Of a DNA stretch of 64,000 nt, positions 22,474 to 34,588 are shown in pieces. Origin of the DNA: Diatrype stigma (lineage: Eukaryota > Ascomycota > Sordariomycetes > Xylariales > Diatrypaceae); assembly GCA_022225965.2 (NCBI GenBank), contig JAKJXP020000031.1, forward strand, positions 248,001 through 312,000, given 5' to 3'. The notes beneath the pieces were generated by a model. It did not search any database, was not told where the DNA came from, and worked only from the letters and a program-made list of their open reading frames with translations. Every line of letters starts with the position of its first letter. The stretch's first letter is position 1. Position numbers and translations under genes: made by a program.

Positions 22474-23298
22474 ATGTCGCGGTTGTCAACGATACCGGCG
22501 GCCGAAGGCCTTGAGCGGTCGGGCTCCGCCCTCAGCAACGTCTCTGCTACTACGTACCACAGCTTCCAAGATCTCGAGCTGTACGAGCCCGGGCAATCCG
22601 GTACTCCCTACCAGGACAACGAAATCCCTCCTCCGGGGGAGGACAGGTCAAAGCCTGCGCCAGGGACTGGCGAAAAGGAGCGCAGGGAGGAACGAAGATT
22701 ACAACGCCAGGACTCCGGGTACGAATCCATTCCCTCGCGTTCTCGGTCGAGAACCTCCCGCCGGGCCAAGGAGCGCCCGCCAAAAGAGCATCGGATCTCT
22801 ACCTGTTCCATGCCTTCTGCACAGGCCAAGTCGCGATCCCGCCCGTCTCTTCGACGCGCGGCCAGATCGAATCCTACCTCGCGCGCCGGGCAATCGACGG
22901 CCTCCCTATATGTGGTTCATCCCCCACCACTAACGGAGACCTATTACCACTTTCCTGCGCTCGAAGGGTTGTCCGGATCGCCGGAGGAGGAAGACGAGTG
23001 CACAGCTCCACATTCCTATCCGCCACCACCTCAGACCACACACTATTGGACCAGCGACCACACACGACGGCTCGAATATGCCGCCATAGATGCCGCAAGC
23101 CAAGGCGTGAAGGGATGGTTCCTCAAACACGTCGTGCCGGACTGCTTCGTCCCCAAGGAGAACCGCCGAATCGGGTTCGACGACGACTGTGGCAGCGTGC
23201 GGCGGTACCGCCTCGACCTAGACTGCGAGGAAACCGATGAGAAGACAGCCAGCAGCGGGGGCGCGAAGAAAAAGATGGGCTGGCTCTTCGGACGATGA
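22474..23298 (+). CDS. Conserved fungal hypothetical protein, disordered N-terminus
   Basis: Single-exon frame of 274 codons from ATG at 22474. Residues 1-150 are low-complexity, rich in Ser, Arg, Pro and charged residues, with SRSRSR-type dipeptides and QDSGYESIPS, which resembles a phosphorylation or degron-like segment. The conserved-looking C-terminal part (about 190-250) reads YWTSDHTRRLEYAAIDAAS, GVKGWFLKHVVPDCFVPK and IGFDDDCGSVRRYRLDL, ending in a basic tail and GWLFGR. No signal peptide or membrane segment. From memory this C-terminal block occurs in uncharacterised proteins of many sordariomycetes; the function is unknown. Codon use is GC-rich, unlike the neighbouring non-coding DNA, which supports a real gene. 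Confidence 0.8.
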   Translation: MSRLSTIPAAEGLERSGSALSNVSATTYHSFQDLELYEPGQSGTPYQDNEIPPPGEDRSKPAPGTGEKERREERRLQRQDSGYESIPSRSRSRTSRRAKERPPKEHRISTCSMPSAQAKSRSRPSLRRAARSNPTSRAGQSTASLYVVHPPPLTETYYHFPALEGLSGSPEEEDECTAPHSYPPPPQTTHYWTSDHTRRLEYAAIDAASQGVKGWFLKHVVPDCFVPKENRRIGFDDDCGSVRRYRLDLDCEETDEKTASSGGAKKKMGWLFGR

Positions 23299-25106
23299 AC
23301 GACGATCATGAACCACGCCTGAACGAGATCGACGAGTCCTGCATTTTTCATTCCCAAGCGCTGCGTTTGCTGCTTTCGCATTTGAGAGGCGTTGTATACC
23401 CTATTGTATTTCATGTGTATATTTTTTGGACCATTGTTCTTTCAAGCATTCAAGTTTGTAATCGGCAGTCGCACACATAAAAAGGGGCATTATCGGGTCT
23501 GGGAGCAAAAAAGGGATACACCTATGTATACATACAGGACAGGAGGCAATCAGGGCCGGCGGATTAGGAATCGGATTAGCAAAACATGATTTTGATTTGA
23601 GGGAACCAGTCTGGTACCGCCGTTGACCCGTTGTTAATAGAACCAATACAAAGTTTCGATATTCGATATCATCGGAGTTGGCCCCTGAATGTGTGTCAGC
23701 AGCTTGCGTGGTAGCTACCTCCACCCGTAACGCAGTCGGTGGTAATCATAACCGAGACTTGTGGTCCAGAGTCTAGTGATATTTGTCATCGCCATCCGCC
23801 CCGGGAAGATGCTTTCGTCAGTTTCACAACTCGGCTGCAGCTCGTCACAAGGTTGGGCTCTCCCCCATCGTCCATAAGAACGTCGCTTCTTATCCATTCG
23901 GACTCGTGTTTGTGCCCAAGCTCCCGGTGATCGCGCGCAACCTTACATTGTTTGCATGCCTTAGTCAAGCATATCCACATGGTATGACTGAGCAGTCGCT
24001 GGGCCCCTTATGTTCGTTCAGCCACGATGAGAAGAAAACCGTGATATTAACGACCCGTGCAGCTTCCCTCCACGTAGAGGCAGACAGGTCGGTGAATGCC
24101 AACATAGCAGAGGGTTCTGCCTAGTATAAATAGTAAACAGTAAATGCAGGTTTCGTGGAGAGCTGGAGTAAGTCTGGCTAAGTAGAGGACCCGTCCTGTT
24201 CATTTGCTACGCCCCCCGCCCACCTGCTTACATCACTTACACAAGTTCTGGAGAGAGCCAACCGGCAACCAACCAGGAGCATCCACGCCGTGGCACAGCG
24301 TTTCCGATTCATACCTAACTGCAGGCACTTAGGTAGATGCCCAGTGGCCCCAGCAGGCCACGACAGCCCACGCAGCCCGCGCAGACCCCCCGGCACTTGC
24401 TTCCCGAGTGCCGATCTCCTCCCGGCATTCCAGGCATTGACTGGCGAAAAGCGCACTGCAGAAACCTGGGTATGTCGCAAACGCGCGAGCCAATCAGGTG
24501 TCTTCCCTATTCCGTATTGAGATATCACAGGGATCGCAACCCAGGTTCTTGCACCCTTCAGCTCTCGTATTCCTTCCCGCCCCCGCCACGAATGGTACAC
24601 ACGTCATTTTTTTTCTTGCGCTTCCCGTCCATCTGAAAAGTCAAGGAGCGGGCAGTCGCTTATCTCGACATTTCAGTTGACATGGCGGGACGAGGCAAAA
24701 AGAGCAATCGCATTCCAGGGTGGAGATGGCAACAGCAAATACCTACCTGGGGTCACATCACATACATAGTCTGAAATAATACGGGACCTACATAATCGCC
24801 TGCCTGCTCGTTTCTGTCTGAGGGGGTCGCATACTTACTAACATAGTCTCATTCTCATCCAACACCATCACCATCGTCCGTTCGCTCACTATAAAGCTAC
24901 TCACCTAGCACTGCTTGTATTCGATAATCGCCCATCACTCCTAGACGCCGTGCGTACATAGGTATAATAACAGCAATATTCCTCGATATTTCCACAGGCG
25001 AAGCAGCGGCCCGACTCTCGCGAAACCACCACTGCGACAAACCTGGCTTCCAATCGAATCCCCCCTTCAACACTCAGAAGTTAAAAGTCAAAGCCAGATA
25101 GATACA
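23299..25106. other. Intergenic and 5' leader of the secreted-protein gene
   Basis: Short overlapping frames on both strands have no consistent protein-like sequence. The distal part (24880-25106) is the promoter and leader of the gene at 25107. Confidence 0.4.
24888..24896 (+). promoter_or_regulatory. TATA-like box of the secreted-protein gene
   Basis: ACTATAAAG lies about 215 bp upstream of the ATG at 25107, after a CAT/CCA-rich pyrimidine stretch typical of fungal core promoters. Confidence 0.4.
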
Positions 25107-25724
25107 ATGCAGTACTTCGCATTCCTGATCACCCTACTCGCCTTTCTCGGCGCATCCCAGCCTATCCGCGAAAGCGAGGATGAGAGTTGGCTAGTGAAGA
25201 GCTTCAGCTCGTACGTCGCGCCGCACTCCATATCGCAAATGTAGGTCCCCCCTCGACCCCTTTCTTGCTTTGAGGCCCCCCCCCCCCCCTTTAATTCACC
25301 TTCTATCTCCCACCGTCATTGCACCCCGAACAAAATGCGCGCAAGCCCACTTGTATATAAGGTAGACAGACCTCAGCTAATCTAACAACCAACCGAACGC
25401 AGAACGGCCTTCAGTCTGGTCCCGTCGCCGGCCAACGCAACGGCCGGCATCACATGCTCGAACGCGACGGGGGCGGCGCTCAGCGCGACGCCGTACCTGG
25501 TACCGGTGGTGGACGGCGACTGCGCCCCCGGCTCGGGCTTCAACTTCTCGTTCCGCCAGCTCGCCGGCTACGCCGTCGAGCTCACCGTCGTCCAGGCCGC
25601 GTCGAACCGCACCGCCACCTACACCAGCGGCAACGACTCCGTCACCACCGTCAAGACCGGCCCCGGCCCCTTCGACACCCTGACCTCGTACGTGGGCGAG
25701 AACCAGTTCGCGCTCGAATTCTGA
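25107..25724 (+). CDS. Small secreted protein, 151 residues, one intron
   Basis: Exons 25107-25240 and 25403-25724; the intron is GTAGGT...CGCAG and splices within an isoleucine codon. Residues 1-17 (MQYFAFLITLLAFLGAS) are a clear signal peptide. The mature part has two cysteines (ITCSN and DGDCAPG), four N-glycosylation-type sites (NAT twice, NFS, NRT) and a Thr/Val/Ser-rich body ending NQFALEF. No membrane segment follows the signal. The second exon is markedly GC-rich with C-ending codons, as in expressed fungal genes, and the intron has a 12-13 base C run near 25270. No family is recognised. Size and secretion fit a cell-surface protein or effector candidate, but nothing shows which. Confidence 0.78.
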
Positions 25725-26348
25725 GGTTGTTTGAGGTGAGGTGTTGGTGTTGAGACGAAGGGTGGGGGTGAGATGGGTACGTGATGGATGGATGGATATG
25801 GAAGCGGTGGAAAACCCCGAAACTTCCCCTTAATTCATTACTTATGACGGTGAATGTCCCCGCCTTACATCCTCGCGCAAAGTAATTAGGGGGCTTCGGC
25901 GGGCGAGCCAGGCCAGGATGGTGCACGGTGTTCTTTTTGGACGACATGACATGACGCGCAACGAGATGAGTTAGGTTTGTTCATTCATTTATCGATGCAT
26001 GCGTGCGTTTGGGATGGGAGATTCTAATGGCGGATGGCACAATCGGCATGGGACAGCACATCAGGCAAGACCAGGCAGAGAGACCAGTAGCCCTGAGGGT
26101 GAGCTACGAGTTGACACAACAAAGGGGGAGCCCCGAGATAACGAATAGACTGCAAAGCCAGGCAACTGACACGAGCATCCACGGTTATCATTAGATATCA
26201 TTAAGAGATACAAGAATTCTTTCCACAAGTTACGCATGTTCCGTGATTTGATATATTACAAGTATGACTGAAAATTAATTTAGGATTTAACAAAATCTCG
26301 TTTTAGTACATTGGCCGTATATAGGAATTTTATCCCCACAAAAGTAAA
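25725..26348. other. 3' flank, no gene
   Basis: A GGAT/GGTG-rich stretch follows the stop codon. The region ends at the AAAGTAAA duplication (26341-26348) of the miniature transposon. Confidence 0.4.
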
Positions 26349-27020
26349 GAGTGATGCTATACACTGATTAGTTTTTCTCCTTATACACTGATTACTTTTT
26401 AGCCACCTGCTAGCGGCCCGCCTATAAGCTTCCGGCCCGATTTATAGTAACTGTATTACAACGTTTAATTCCCCATCTTCGAATAATTGCTTAAATTCAC
26501 TAACCCTTATTATAACAAACGCGCTAAATAAAACGTCAAATATGTATAATAAATAACATAACTTACTTGCTTAATATTATTCGAATTATTCCTAAAAGCC
26601 TAAATTTGTAATGTTTTATATATGAATTTGTTATATAACTCTTACATTCGATATTATTAATTATAACGTATCGTATTTCTTATTATTAACTTAAGACGTC
26701 CCTTTTAAAGCAATGCTTTTAAAGTATTAAAATTTCGGCTTTATTTAATTGCTTTAATTTATTTCATTTAATTGCCTTAATTTATTCGATAAAAACAGTA
26801 TACAATTAAAATTATAAAGGCGATAAAGCATTGTAATATAATAAAGGGGTTTATATTATATAATTACAAGGTGCTATAAGTTAATAGGTGATGCGCTGAA
26901 TTATAACGGGTAATGCGCTATAGTAGGTCGGGCCGGAAGCTTATAGGCGGGCCGCTGGCAGGTGCCTAGAAAAGTAATCAGTGTATAAGGAGAAAAACTA
27001 ATCAGTGTGTAGCATCACTC
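26349..27020. mobile_element. hAT-like miniature inverted-repeat element (672 bp)
   Basis: Terminal inverted repeats of about 90 bp start GAGTGATGCTA on both strands and match almost perfectly, including the subterminal ACACTGATTA repeats and CCCGCCTATAAGCTTCCGG. A perfect 8-bp duplication, AAAGTAAA (26341-26348 and 27021-27028), points to the hAT superfamily. The core (about 26440-26900) is strongly AT-rich, with no transposase frame. It is non-autonomous. Confidence 0.88.
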
Positions 27021-27028
27021 AAAGTAAA

Positions 27029-27594
27029 AAGGGGGGAAGGAGAAAAGGGGCAAGAAGAAAAGGGGACGTGGGAACCTCACTACATGATGAAGGTCAATTC
27101 AGCTGAATATGGACTCAAATCTACTGAAGGACAGGGTAATGAGATAGATCAACCAAGATACAGTTGATTTATACAAGAGAGACTTAGGGTTATATGCACG
27201 ACCTGTCAAGGCCCCTTTTAAGGGGCCTCCTTGTACTACTATGAGGTGCTTTGAATCCAGGAGTGATAGGACAGCTTCTAGGTATGGGGAATATAGGAAC
27301 AGAATAACCCTCAAGCCTATGGAAGTTATAGGGGAGGAACTGGCTCTAATATAGCCGTAGCAGCCCCACAACTACTATATGGGGGATGCATGGATCCCTA
27401 TACCGCCTAGCACATTATCCCCTGACAACTACACAATCCTGCTCAAGATCGGAAAGGGAAAGGCATTTCTAAGGAGGATGACCATGACAATCAATTTCTA
27501 TGCGAGGGGCACAATACTACGATTGAAGATAGGCTAAGGAGGGGCTTATCGAAGCGAACAATACTCCAAAGGCAATTGGACGAGAAGAGTTCTT
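27029..27594. other. Non-coding, contains a dispersed repeat copy
   Basis: A GAAGG/AGAAAAGGGG purine run is followed by a 20-bp hairpin, GGCCCCTTTTAAGGGGCC (27212-27229), and then a repeat copy shared with 46 kb. Confidence 0.4.
27238..27427. repeat. Dispersed repeat, copy 1 (pair with 46226-46425)
   Basis: Shares interrupted blocks such as GTGCTTTG, AGCCTATG, AACTGGCTCT/AGCTGGCTCT, ATATAGCCGTAG and AGCCCCACA with the 46-kb copy. It ends CCCCTGACA where the other ends CCCCCGACA. With a TGTC at 27204 the ends resemble an old solo LTR, but no target duplication was found. Confidence 0.6.
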
Positions 27595-28338
27595 TTGCAT
27601 ATGACTATAAATGTGCTGAGGGGAGAGGAGAACACCTTCGGATTTGACCCCGTTACGCTTGCGCTAGTTGCCGAGACGGCGAGTTGTATTGATGATCCGG
27701 CGTGGAATGAAGAGGAGGCTAGGGCTCTGGTGTCAGTGTTTGACGTGGACGGGCCTTACATCATTACCACACCATACAATGGGGACTAAAAATAGCTTCC
27801 AAGACCTCTTCTCCGCAGCTCGAGCGTGTGCTGGGTGGTCGAACTCGCTACTATCAACAGAGATAGCAAGGTTTCTATACCAGTCTAAGCCCAGTAGCTG
27901 AGAGTCAGCCTGAGACTGAAGAATGCTGGGATCACCTAGAAAACCTACAAAGCCTTCACGTCCTCCGCAAGGTCTGGGGTTTGTGGGAAATCATGACGCC
28001 CGCCTCATCATCTGGCTATTTCGCTCGATATACCTAATGCTAGTCGAGCCCGGCTGCTGTTTCTGGCGAATGGGGAGCGGCAGGAGCCAGGGCGCGCCGT
28101 GGCCGACCAGCCAACGCACAGCGTCACTATGGTCGCACAGGAGGTCCAGGAGCATCACGCCTTGGTCGGCGGGTTGGATGCAGAGACGATGACGCTGCTG
28201 TTGTTGTCGTCACCGTCTCTGCGTGCTCCAGCACCCCTTTCAGATCTGTTATCAAACGCGCTCAGCACTGTCACGCGGATGATGGAGCTGAGTTCGTGTG
28301 GTTGTCATTGTCCCGTGGGCTGCATTTATCTCGTGTAG
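27595..28338 (+). pseudogene. Frameshifted coding relic, family not recognised
   Basis: Protein-like text shifts between frames: FDPVTLALVAETASCIDD and VFDVDGPYIITTPYNG (27630-27786), then in another frame EECWDHLENLQSLHVLRKVW and GLWEIMTPASSSGYFA (about 27920-28030), then in the first frame RARLLFLANGERQEPG and ADQPTHSVTMVAQEVQEH up to 28330. Stops lie at the joints and no splice sites explain all the shifts. It reads like one ancestral protein broken by frameshifts. No domain could be named, and an intron-containing live gene cannot be fully excluded. Confidence 0.4.
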
Positions 28339-30158
28339 GATCGCTATGGTTGTCTTAAAGACTAAAGACTGATAATTTGGGGACTTTATGTTGCGGAAAT
28401 ATGTAACATAACGAGGGTATAATGAACCATTTAATGTTAGTTTGTTTATGAATAGGAAACGTATTGTGTTTGTTCATGGAAAGGTTGTACTGGTAAGTAT
28501 GTAAGTCTAAGCTCGACGCCTGTTAGGCGGTTCAGGTTATAACCTACCTTAACGGATCATGGGCAAAATCTTTCGCGATTCTGCGCTGCGCTTATCACCT
28601 ATGAACTGGCTGAGATGCTGTCCAAGAATCTGCTTAAATACCAACCAAAGCTGGGCCAAACAACTAGATAATAGTAGACAATGCTGGGGTTTGAAAAATA
28701 ACTAATACCTAATATTGCCCATCGTGGCGTCTGACTGTTTGATAAGGACAAAGTGTTTATTCCGCAAGAAGACTCGGAATTGACCAAGAACTTCACGAAA
28801 CTAGCTTTTCCAAAATCAAAATGCTTGGAATGTATTGGATTGCATTGCTTGGATCTAGTTGTTGTTATAACCCCTGTTTTAGGTGTTGCTAAATGAGGTC
28901 GATGACTACGAACTTTGTTTACTAGGCTAGGTTGCGATCAATCTGCTATATGCGGACGCCCACCTCAAGACCAATTAAGCCGAGGAAATCTGAATTGTTG
29001 TCAGGGTTCTGTAGCTGTTCGTTCAGTACGGCTCTATACTTCGTCAGAAAATAGTGTTGTACTGTCTGATATCCTGGCTGTTCTCGTTGGGACGGAGATG
29101 CTTGATCGGGCAGCATGAAGGCCGTCATCAGGGTTTGGGTGGCAACTCAAAGGTTGCCATCTCTTGGCGGTAGTGGGAGTTTTCAGGGAACCTGCGTGTG
29201 TGGTCAGCAGAAAAGAGGTCCTTGTAGTACAACTACTGTCATGCTGTCATATCATGGTGATTCATGCCATCTGGTGTGCTTACCCTCACTTCTGCACCAC
29301 TATTGCTGGAATTCGGGTTCGGAAACTGGAAACGACACAAAAGGAATGAAATATGCCTTGCACTAGAGTTTTCGTGCATACCCTAGACAAAAAGAAATTA
29401 TATTCAAGCAATTTTGGTATGTTTATGGTGAGTTGACACAATATGAACAGGTTTGCCCATGGCTGACCTACTTAGTGCAAATGATCATTACTAATGGAAA
29501 AGCTGCCCCCGATATGCTGAGAGTAAGAATGCAGTGTCAATCGTATGATTATGAAGATCCTTTTAATGCCCTTTCTTACTTATCATATGAGCTATATATG
29601 TACAACACAAACCAATCCATCACGAGAATTAGGAATGTACAAGCGACGAGTTTGTTGAAACTGTGTCGACGGTGAAGTTGACCGGTATTATAGTGCGAAC
29701 CTGTTATTATTCTTATTATTGAATAATGTTGTTACCAAGGAAAGTCATGGCCCATTTGACCTTAAGCAAGAAAACGAAAGGATCTCAGGGAATTCATGAC
29801 GTACTCGTAAATAGATGGATGTCTTGGTGTATTGTTGTAATCGTGGACAGTGTTCCAAACTACGCCTATCGAACTCCAGCAAAGCCTTAAAGCATCAACA
29901 TTGGAGGTTTGGATCGTTGCATCTGCGAATGGAACTCCCTAACTAGTTTGTACGACACGCAGACAGCTGTCCGTTTACGAGGCAGTGACAAGAGACTGGA
30001 TGATAGTCTTCTACAGTTGACGTATTGGCTACCAAGATATAAAGCTCATTTTATACGCGACCATATGTCATATTGGGACATTGTGACACTGGGGATGCCA
30101 TGTATGGGATTGTGTAGGTGCCTCAACTATTGATTTAGGTCTAACGCGAGACTGAAGG

Positions 30159-30440
30159 TCAGATTCTCGGTATGAACCGATGCTGAGCTGTGTTGGTCGG
30201 AGAGCTGCGATCTGATTTGGAACTGGCGGCCGTATACTCTACGTGGTCTGATGGTGTATTATAGACTTGGCTTAGGATGTCGTGAAGCCCAATCTCTTGG
30301 GGGCACCTGTCGTTGCATACATGGAAGACGGCACCTTGGCCATGGTAAGGGATGGATGGACAGGCCGCGACCTTTGCACAACATCGGTTCGGGTGCAGTA
30401 GGTTCACGAAGGCAGTAGATTCGCGAATATGTATGTCGTC
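30159..30440 (-). pseudogene. Possible coding relic of unknown family
   Basis: The minus strand reads NEDDIHIRESTAFVNLLHPN, CPSIPYHGQGAVFHVCNDR, IGLHDILSQVYNTPSDHVEY and SDRSSPTNTAQHRF, which looks protein-like, but it runs into a stop upstream near 30455 and has no start codon or splice partner. Family unknown. Confidence 0.22.
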
Positions 30441-32792
30441 TTCGTTGGGCTTAGTAAAAGGACTCTATAGCATTAGCGTAGCGTCAATCAGATCTTTGGG
30501 TAGCTGAGGCTATCGCGCAAACCATGGCATTATTCTGCAGCATCAGTATATATGTATATATGTACCATACATATATATTGGAAGTACTTGAAAGCCACGA
30601 TCACCCATAATGTGCAGCACAGAGAGCCCCCCAAGGCGAGATAAAGATTGTGAATCAGGCGCAACGTTGTCGATGGATATGTGTAAAATCGCATTTGGAC
30701 GAACAGGAGCATATGTCACAAGGTAGTACGGGATACATGATTCAAGACCATCTATTTTCGGCTTATCCTGAGTAGATTGTAATGCAGTGATATGACCTTG
30801 GATTAGGGAATATAATATTATCACCTTTTATTTTCTTTCCTTTTTTATTCCCGGGTCGGAGCGGACCTTCAGCGCAGTTTCGAAGCGCCGAAGAGTATGA
30901 GACTGTTGATACCTGACCTACATAACCAGGCACTTAGTAGGTAACGATTAGTCAGATCCCTTTTGCATACAGCTTACCTGGTATTATGTAACAGGTTGGT
31001 TTGAGGTCTCGGACAAGGGTTGCGGGTTGCAGATCATGTCTCCACCTTCTACCCGTAATAGGAGAAAGGCCGTTGAGGCGTTACCCGGAAGCTGCCAATC
31101 ACGGCGCTACGGCGTTACTGGGTCACAGCCGAACTGGACGATTGAGGCAGCTGATGACAGCTCTCCGTTATGGCAGTTTCATATCCGAAGTACCTAATAA
31201 CCAAGTAGTTGACCTGCTCAACGCAGCTACTCTGTTACTGGCTGTGCCGTGTCAACTCCGTATGTCTAACCCAAGACCACTGAGCATCAAACTCTACCGC
31301 GTAAGATACGATGCATAGGTGGGCGTGTATGGAACTGTGTACCTACGCACGCAAGACTATCCCGTATACTAACTACCTAACTATGGTACGTACGGTAAGT
31401 GGAATCCGCGGTTCGGCATCTTCTTAGCGGTTGTTAGGCACGTCGATCACCTAGCTCATGCCCGTTTAAGGTTGAGTCAGCCTCTCATTTGTGGGGTAAG
31501 AGAAGAGTCTAAGGAAATCGCTGCACCGCGTCTGCGCGTTCATCACTTGGTCATGACATCCAGACATTGAACAGCGAACTGAATCACCCCCTGCCAAAGG
31601 GTCCAACGCTGTAAGGGTGCCGGAGTAGCACCAACATCTATCCGTGTGACATGCGCGAACCATGACGATCGGAGTCGGAGATGGTATATATTGGGCCTAC
31701 GGTGCTGAACGGTTGCAATGGTCCAAGCTGTGGCCCCTTGATGCTCCAGCGGTGATATAGTCGTAAGGTGATGATATAGTGACAATATAGCAGTGATAAC
31801 AACAGCTTTAAGTTGAGGGGGACCTAAGAAGAACAGCCTGGAACTGTGCTATCTACTAGGTAGCTTAAGTAAATACCTACCCAGGTAGGTAGTCAGCTAA
31901 CTGGTATTCATAACATTGCGTTGCTGGTATTAGAGTTTTGGTCAGTCCGATAATCAGATGAGACGGGGGTCGTTTATCTGCCATCCCGCCCCAACTCAGT
32001 CCCAGAGGCATGCATGTGCATGTGCAACGAGGGGCAGGAGGGCAGGACAGGGGCCTGGAGGGGACCGGACTTGCATGATGTCTGCATGTTCTTCATGTAT
32101 GCACAATTATCACTACCAGGTAGGGCCGGTAAGCATGCTGTATCCATACCTACATACCTCCTACATACTGCTGCTACATACCTGCCTACCTATGTCCCTA
32201 TAGCTGTTGCAGGTATTCCAGGTTGTATAACGAACTTGTCATGTTGCACACACTAAACCACCTTGACCACAACCAGGCGCAGGCTGCACGCGTGTGCCAA
32301 GCCAAGCCCTTGTTAGCAGGTTACCGTCGCCTTCCTCCCCACCACAGAATAGCTACTAGGTATGTTTCATGTGTTTCCTTGCAGCATTCTTTCCTTCCAA
32401 TAGACGGGCAGCTAACCTCGGCAAGTAGAAATGGTGCAACAATGCATACGCGTCCACAGAAGGTAACCCCTCCAGGCAGCCAAGCCACCCCTTGGGAGAA
32501 TTGGCAGAGTGAGGAGAGTTGGGGGAGTTGGGAGAGCAAAGGACGCGATGATGGTGGGGGAATGGGGGAATGGGGGAATGAGACGAGCTAGAGACGAGGG
32601 GTTAGTGGACTGGCCGCTGGACGCTGGACACATGATTGGCCAGGCTCCGTAAATCTTAGCAGACCTCAGCAGACCCGCCCAGTTTTTGATTCGAGAAGTG
32701 TCAATGGGCGGACATCGGGCATGCAACACGTCACTTTGTGCAGTGTCGAGTGTGTCAAGGTAAGCACCACACGGCGCGCACACACTGACAGA

Positions 32793-32848
32793 CTGGCAGA
32801 CTGGCAGAGTGGCAGAGTGGCAGAGTGGCAGAGTGGTAGAGTGGCAGA
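32793..32848. repeat. Minisatellite, 8-bp unit x7
   Basis: Seven head-to-tail copies of (C/G)TGGCAGA, one with a C-to-T change. Confidence 0.85.
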
Positions 32849-34564
32849 CTGGACTGGGCTGGGCTAGGCTAGACTGGACGACTGCACCGTAACGCTGTAT
32901 CTCCCTCGGTTGAACTTTGAAACCTGGCCTCGGGCTGTCAAGCCCGGTTTCGAAGGCTCCTTCCAAGCCGATCAGATGCAAGCAGAGTCCTTGGAAGTTG
33001 CGAACGGGACAAGGACAACAGCCGGCACAGCTTGCTTATTACAACCTCCATGTCAGAGCATCAACCTTGGAACCTTCCACCTGGAACATTCAAGTCCAGT
33101 GCCCCTCGATTGCCAGGCGTGTCAGCTGGTCGGCTTGTCAGTGTCAGGCCCGGGCATTGCCATAGGTCGGGTACCTACTACCTCCAGCAGCTCCAGGTAG
33201 CAATGCCTGATCGTTGATGGACATTCAACCTTACTTGGAATGTTGATGTTCCCCGAGGCAGACATGCAGTACCTGTGATCTACAAACCATAACACTGCAT
33301 GTACTTCCATTGGCAAGGTAGATACCTGCATGTTTTGCTATTCTGCCATTCACCATTTGTTCTTTACCTGGGCGCTGTATCTGCTGCTATGCCAGCCGTA
33401 TCCCAACAGATGCCCAGCTATTCATCCTCTGCCTGACTACCGACTTACACATTTACCTGTATAGGCTAGGTGCCCAACTAGGTACCCTGACCATTCTGCT
33501 CACCTAGGCACAGCTACCTATCTATCCCAAGGTACCCCCTACTCTATATGTAGATGGACTTACATTGAAGATGATTGCGTGGAGTCTAGTTACCTAAGTT
33601 GGTAAGTAGCTACGGACCCCCATGAATGCGAACAGGACCTCTCACTGCCATACGATGTGCGGGCCGACTCCATCGTATCCAGTAGTCGTATGTACCCTCT
33701 CTGACCTTATGCACCCCCTCTGAGTTCAGATGGTATAGGCCACTTGAAGGTTCCAATGTTACGTTGAGTGGTGACTTGGTGGGCGGCTGATGAGTAACCA
33801 CACAAGCATACAACCTGGAACCTTGAACTTGAAGCATACCAACCTTGCCTACAAGTACTTCTTACCTACCTACCTATCATTTACCTAGGTGCCCAGTGTC
33901 CATCTTCTATCTTCTCGAAGACACAGAGGAACACACTAAAAGCCCAACCAGCCAGCCCGAAGCCTCCCGTTTCATTATCTTGCTCTTCTGGCCAGTAGCC
34001 TGTCGTTCAGGTTCTCCAGTCCCCGTCCCGGTCATATGTACGAGGTACAAACCTTTTTTCACTCGACCCCTCCCCCGCCCCCTTGGGGAAAAGAAAGCAG
34101 ACAACATACCCCGAGCCTACCCCTTTTTGAAGCCGATCAGGAGGGAGAAGGGTGAAAAAAGAAAAGAAAAGAATGAGCAAGAGAAGGGAGAGACCGCATA
34201 AGGGAAATGCACATTGTTGACAACGACTATGTATGCTGACTCGTTATCCAAACTTACTTTGCGCCGAGAAACCCGGCTAGTCCGGAGACCTCGTTCTCAT
34301 TCGTGACCCGATACCTGTCTGGAAGTTTGGGTGTTGTTTCCATCTACCAATTTTTAATGTCCGTCTATTCTTGTTCTGCAGTTTCCTTGGACATAAATCA
34401 TAGATTACCTGGTTACTGACAGACGTGGCTACCCTTCCAATACGGTACGGTACCTTCAGAGGTCCTTCCTTTTCCGAGTTCATTTCTATTCGAGCATTCG
34501 TCGTCGACGACTGAAGCTTAGTCCCGCTTGGTTCGGGACAGGGAATAGCTCTACCTATACCCGC

Positions 34565-34588
34565 CTATACCTATACCTATACCTATAC
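34565..34588. repeat. CTATAC hexamer microsatellite
   Basis: About four tandem CTATAC units within a CCTA-rich stretch upstream of the GCR1_C gene. Confidence 0.7.

Noticed and set aside
22394..22933. 179-codon frame overlapping the 22474 gene
   Set aside because: It is the +1 shadow of the GC-rich gene and is dominated by Arg/Pro/Ser from its third codon positions.
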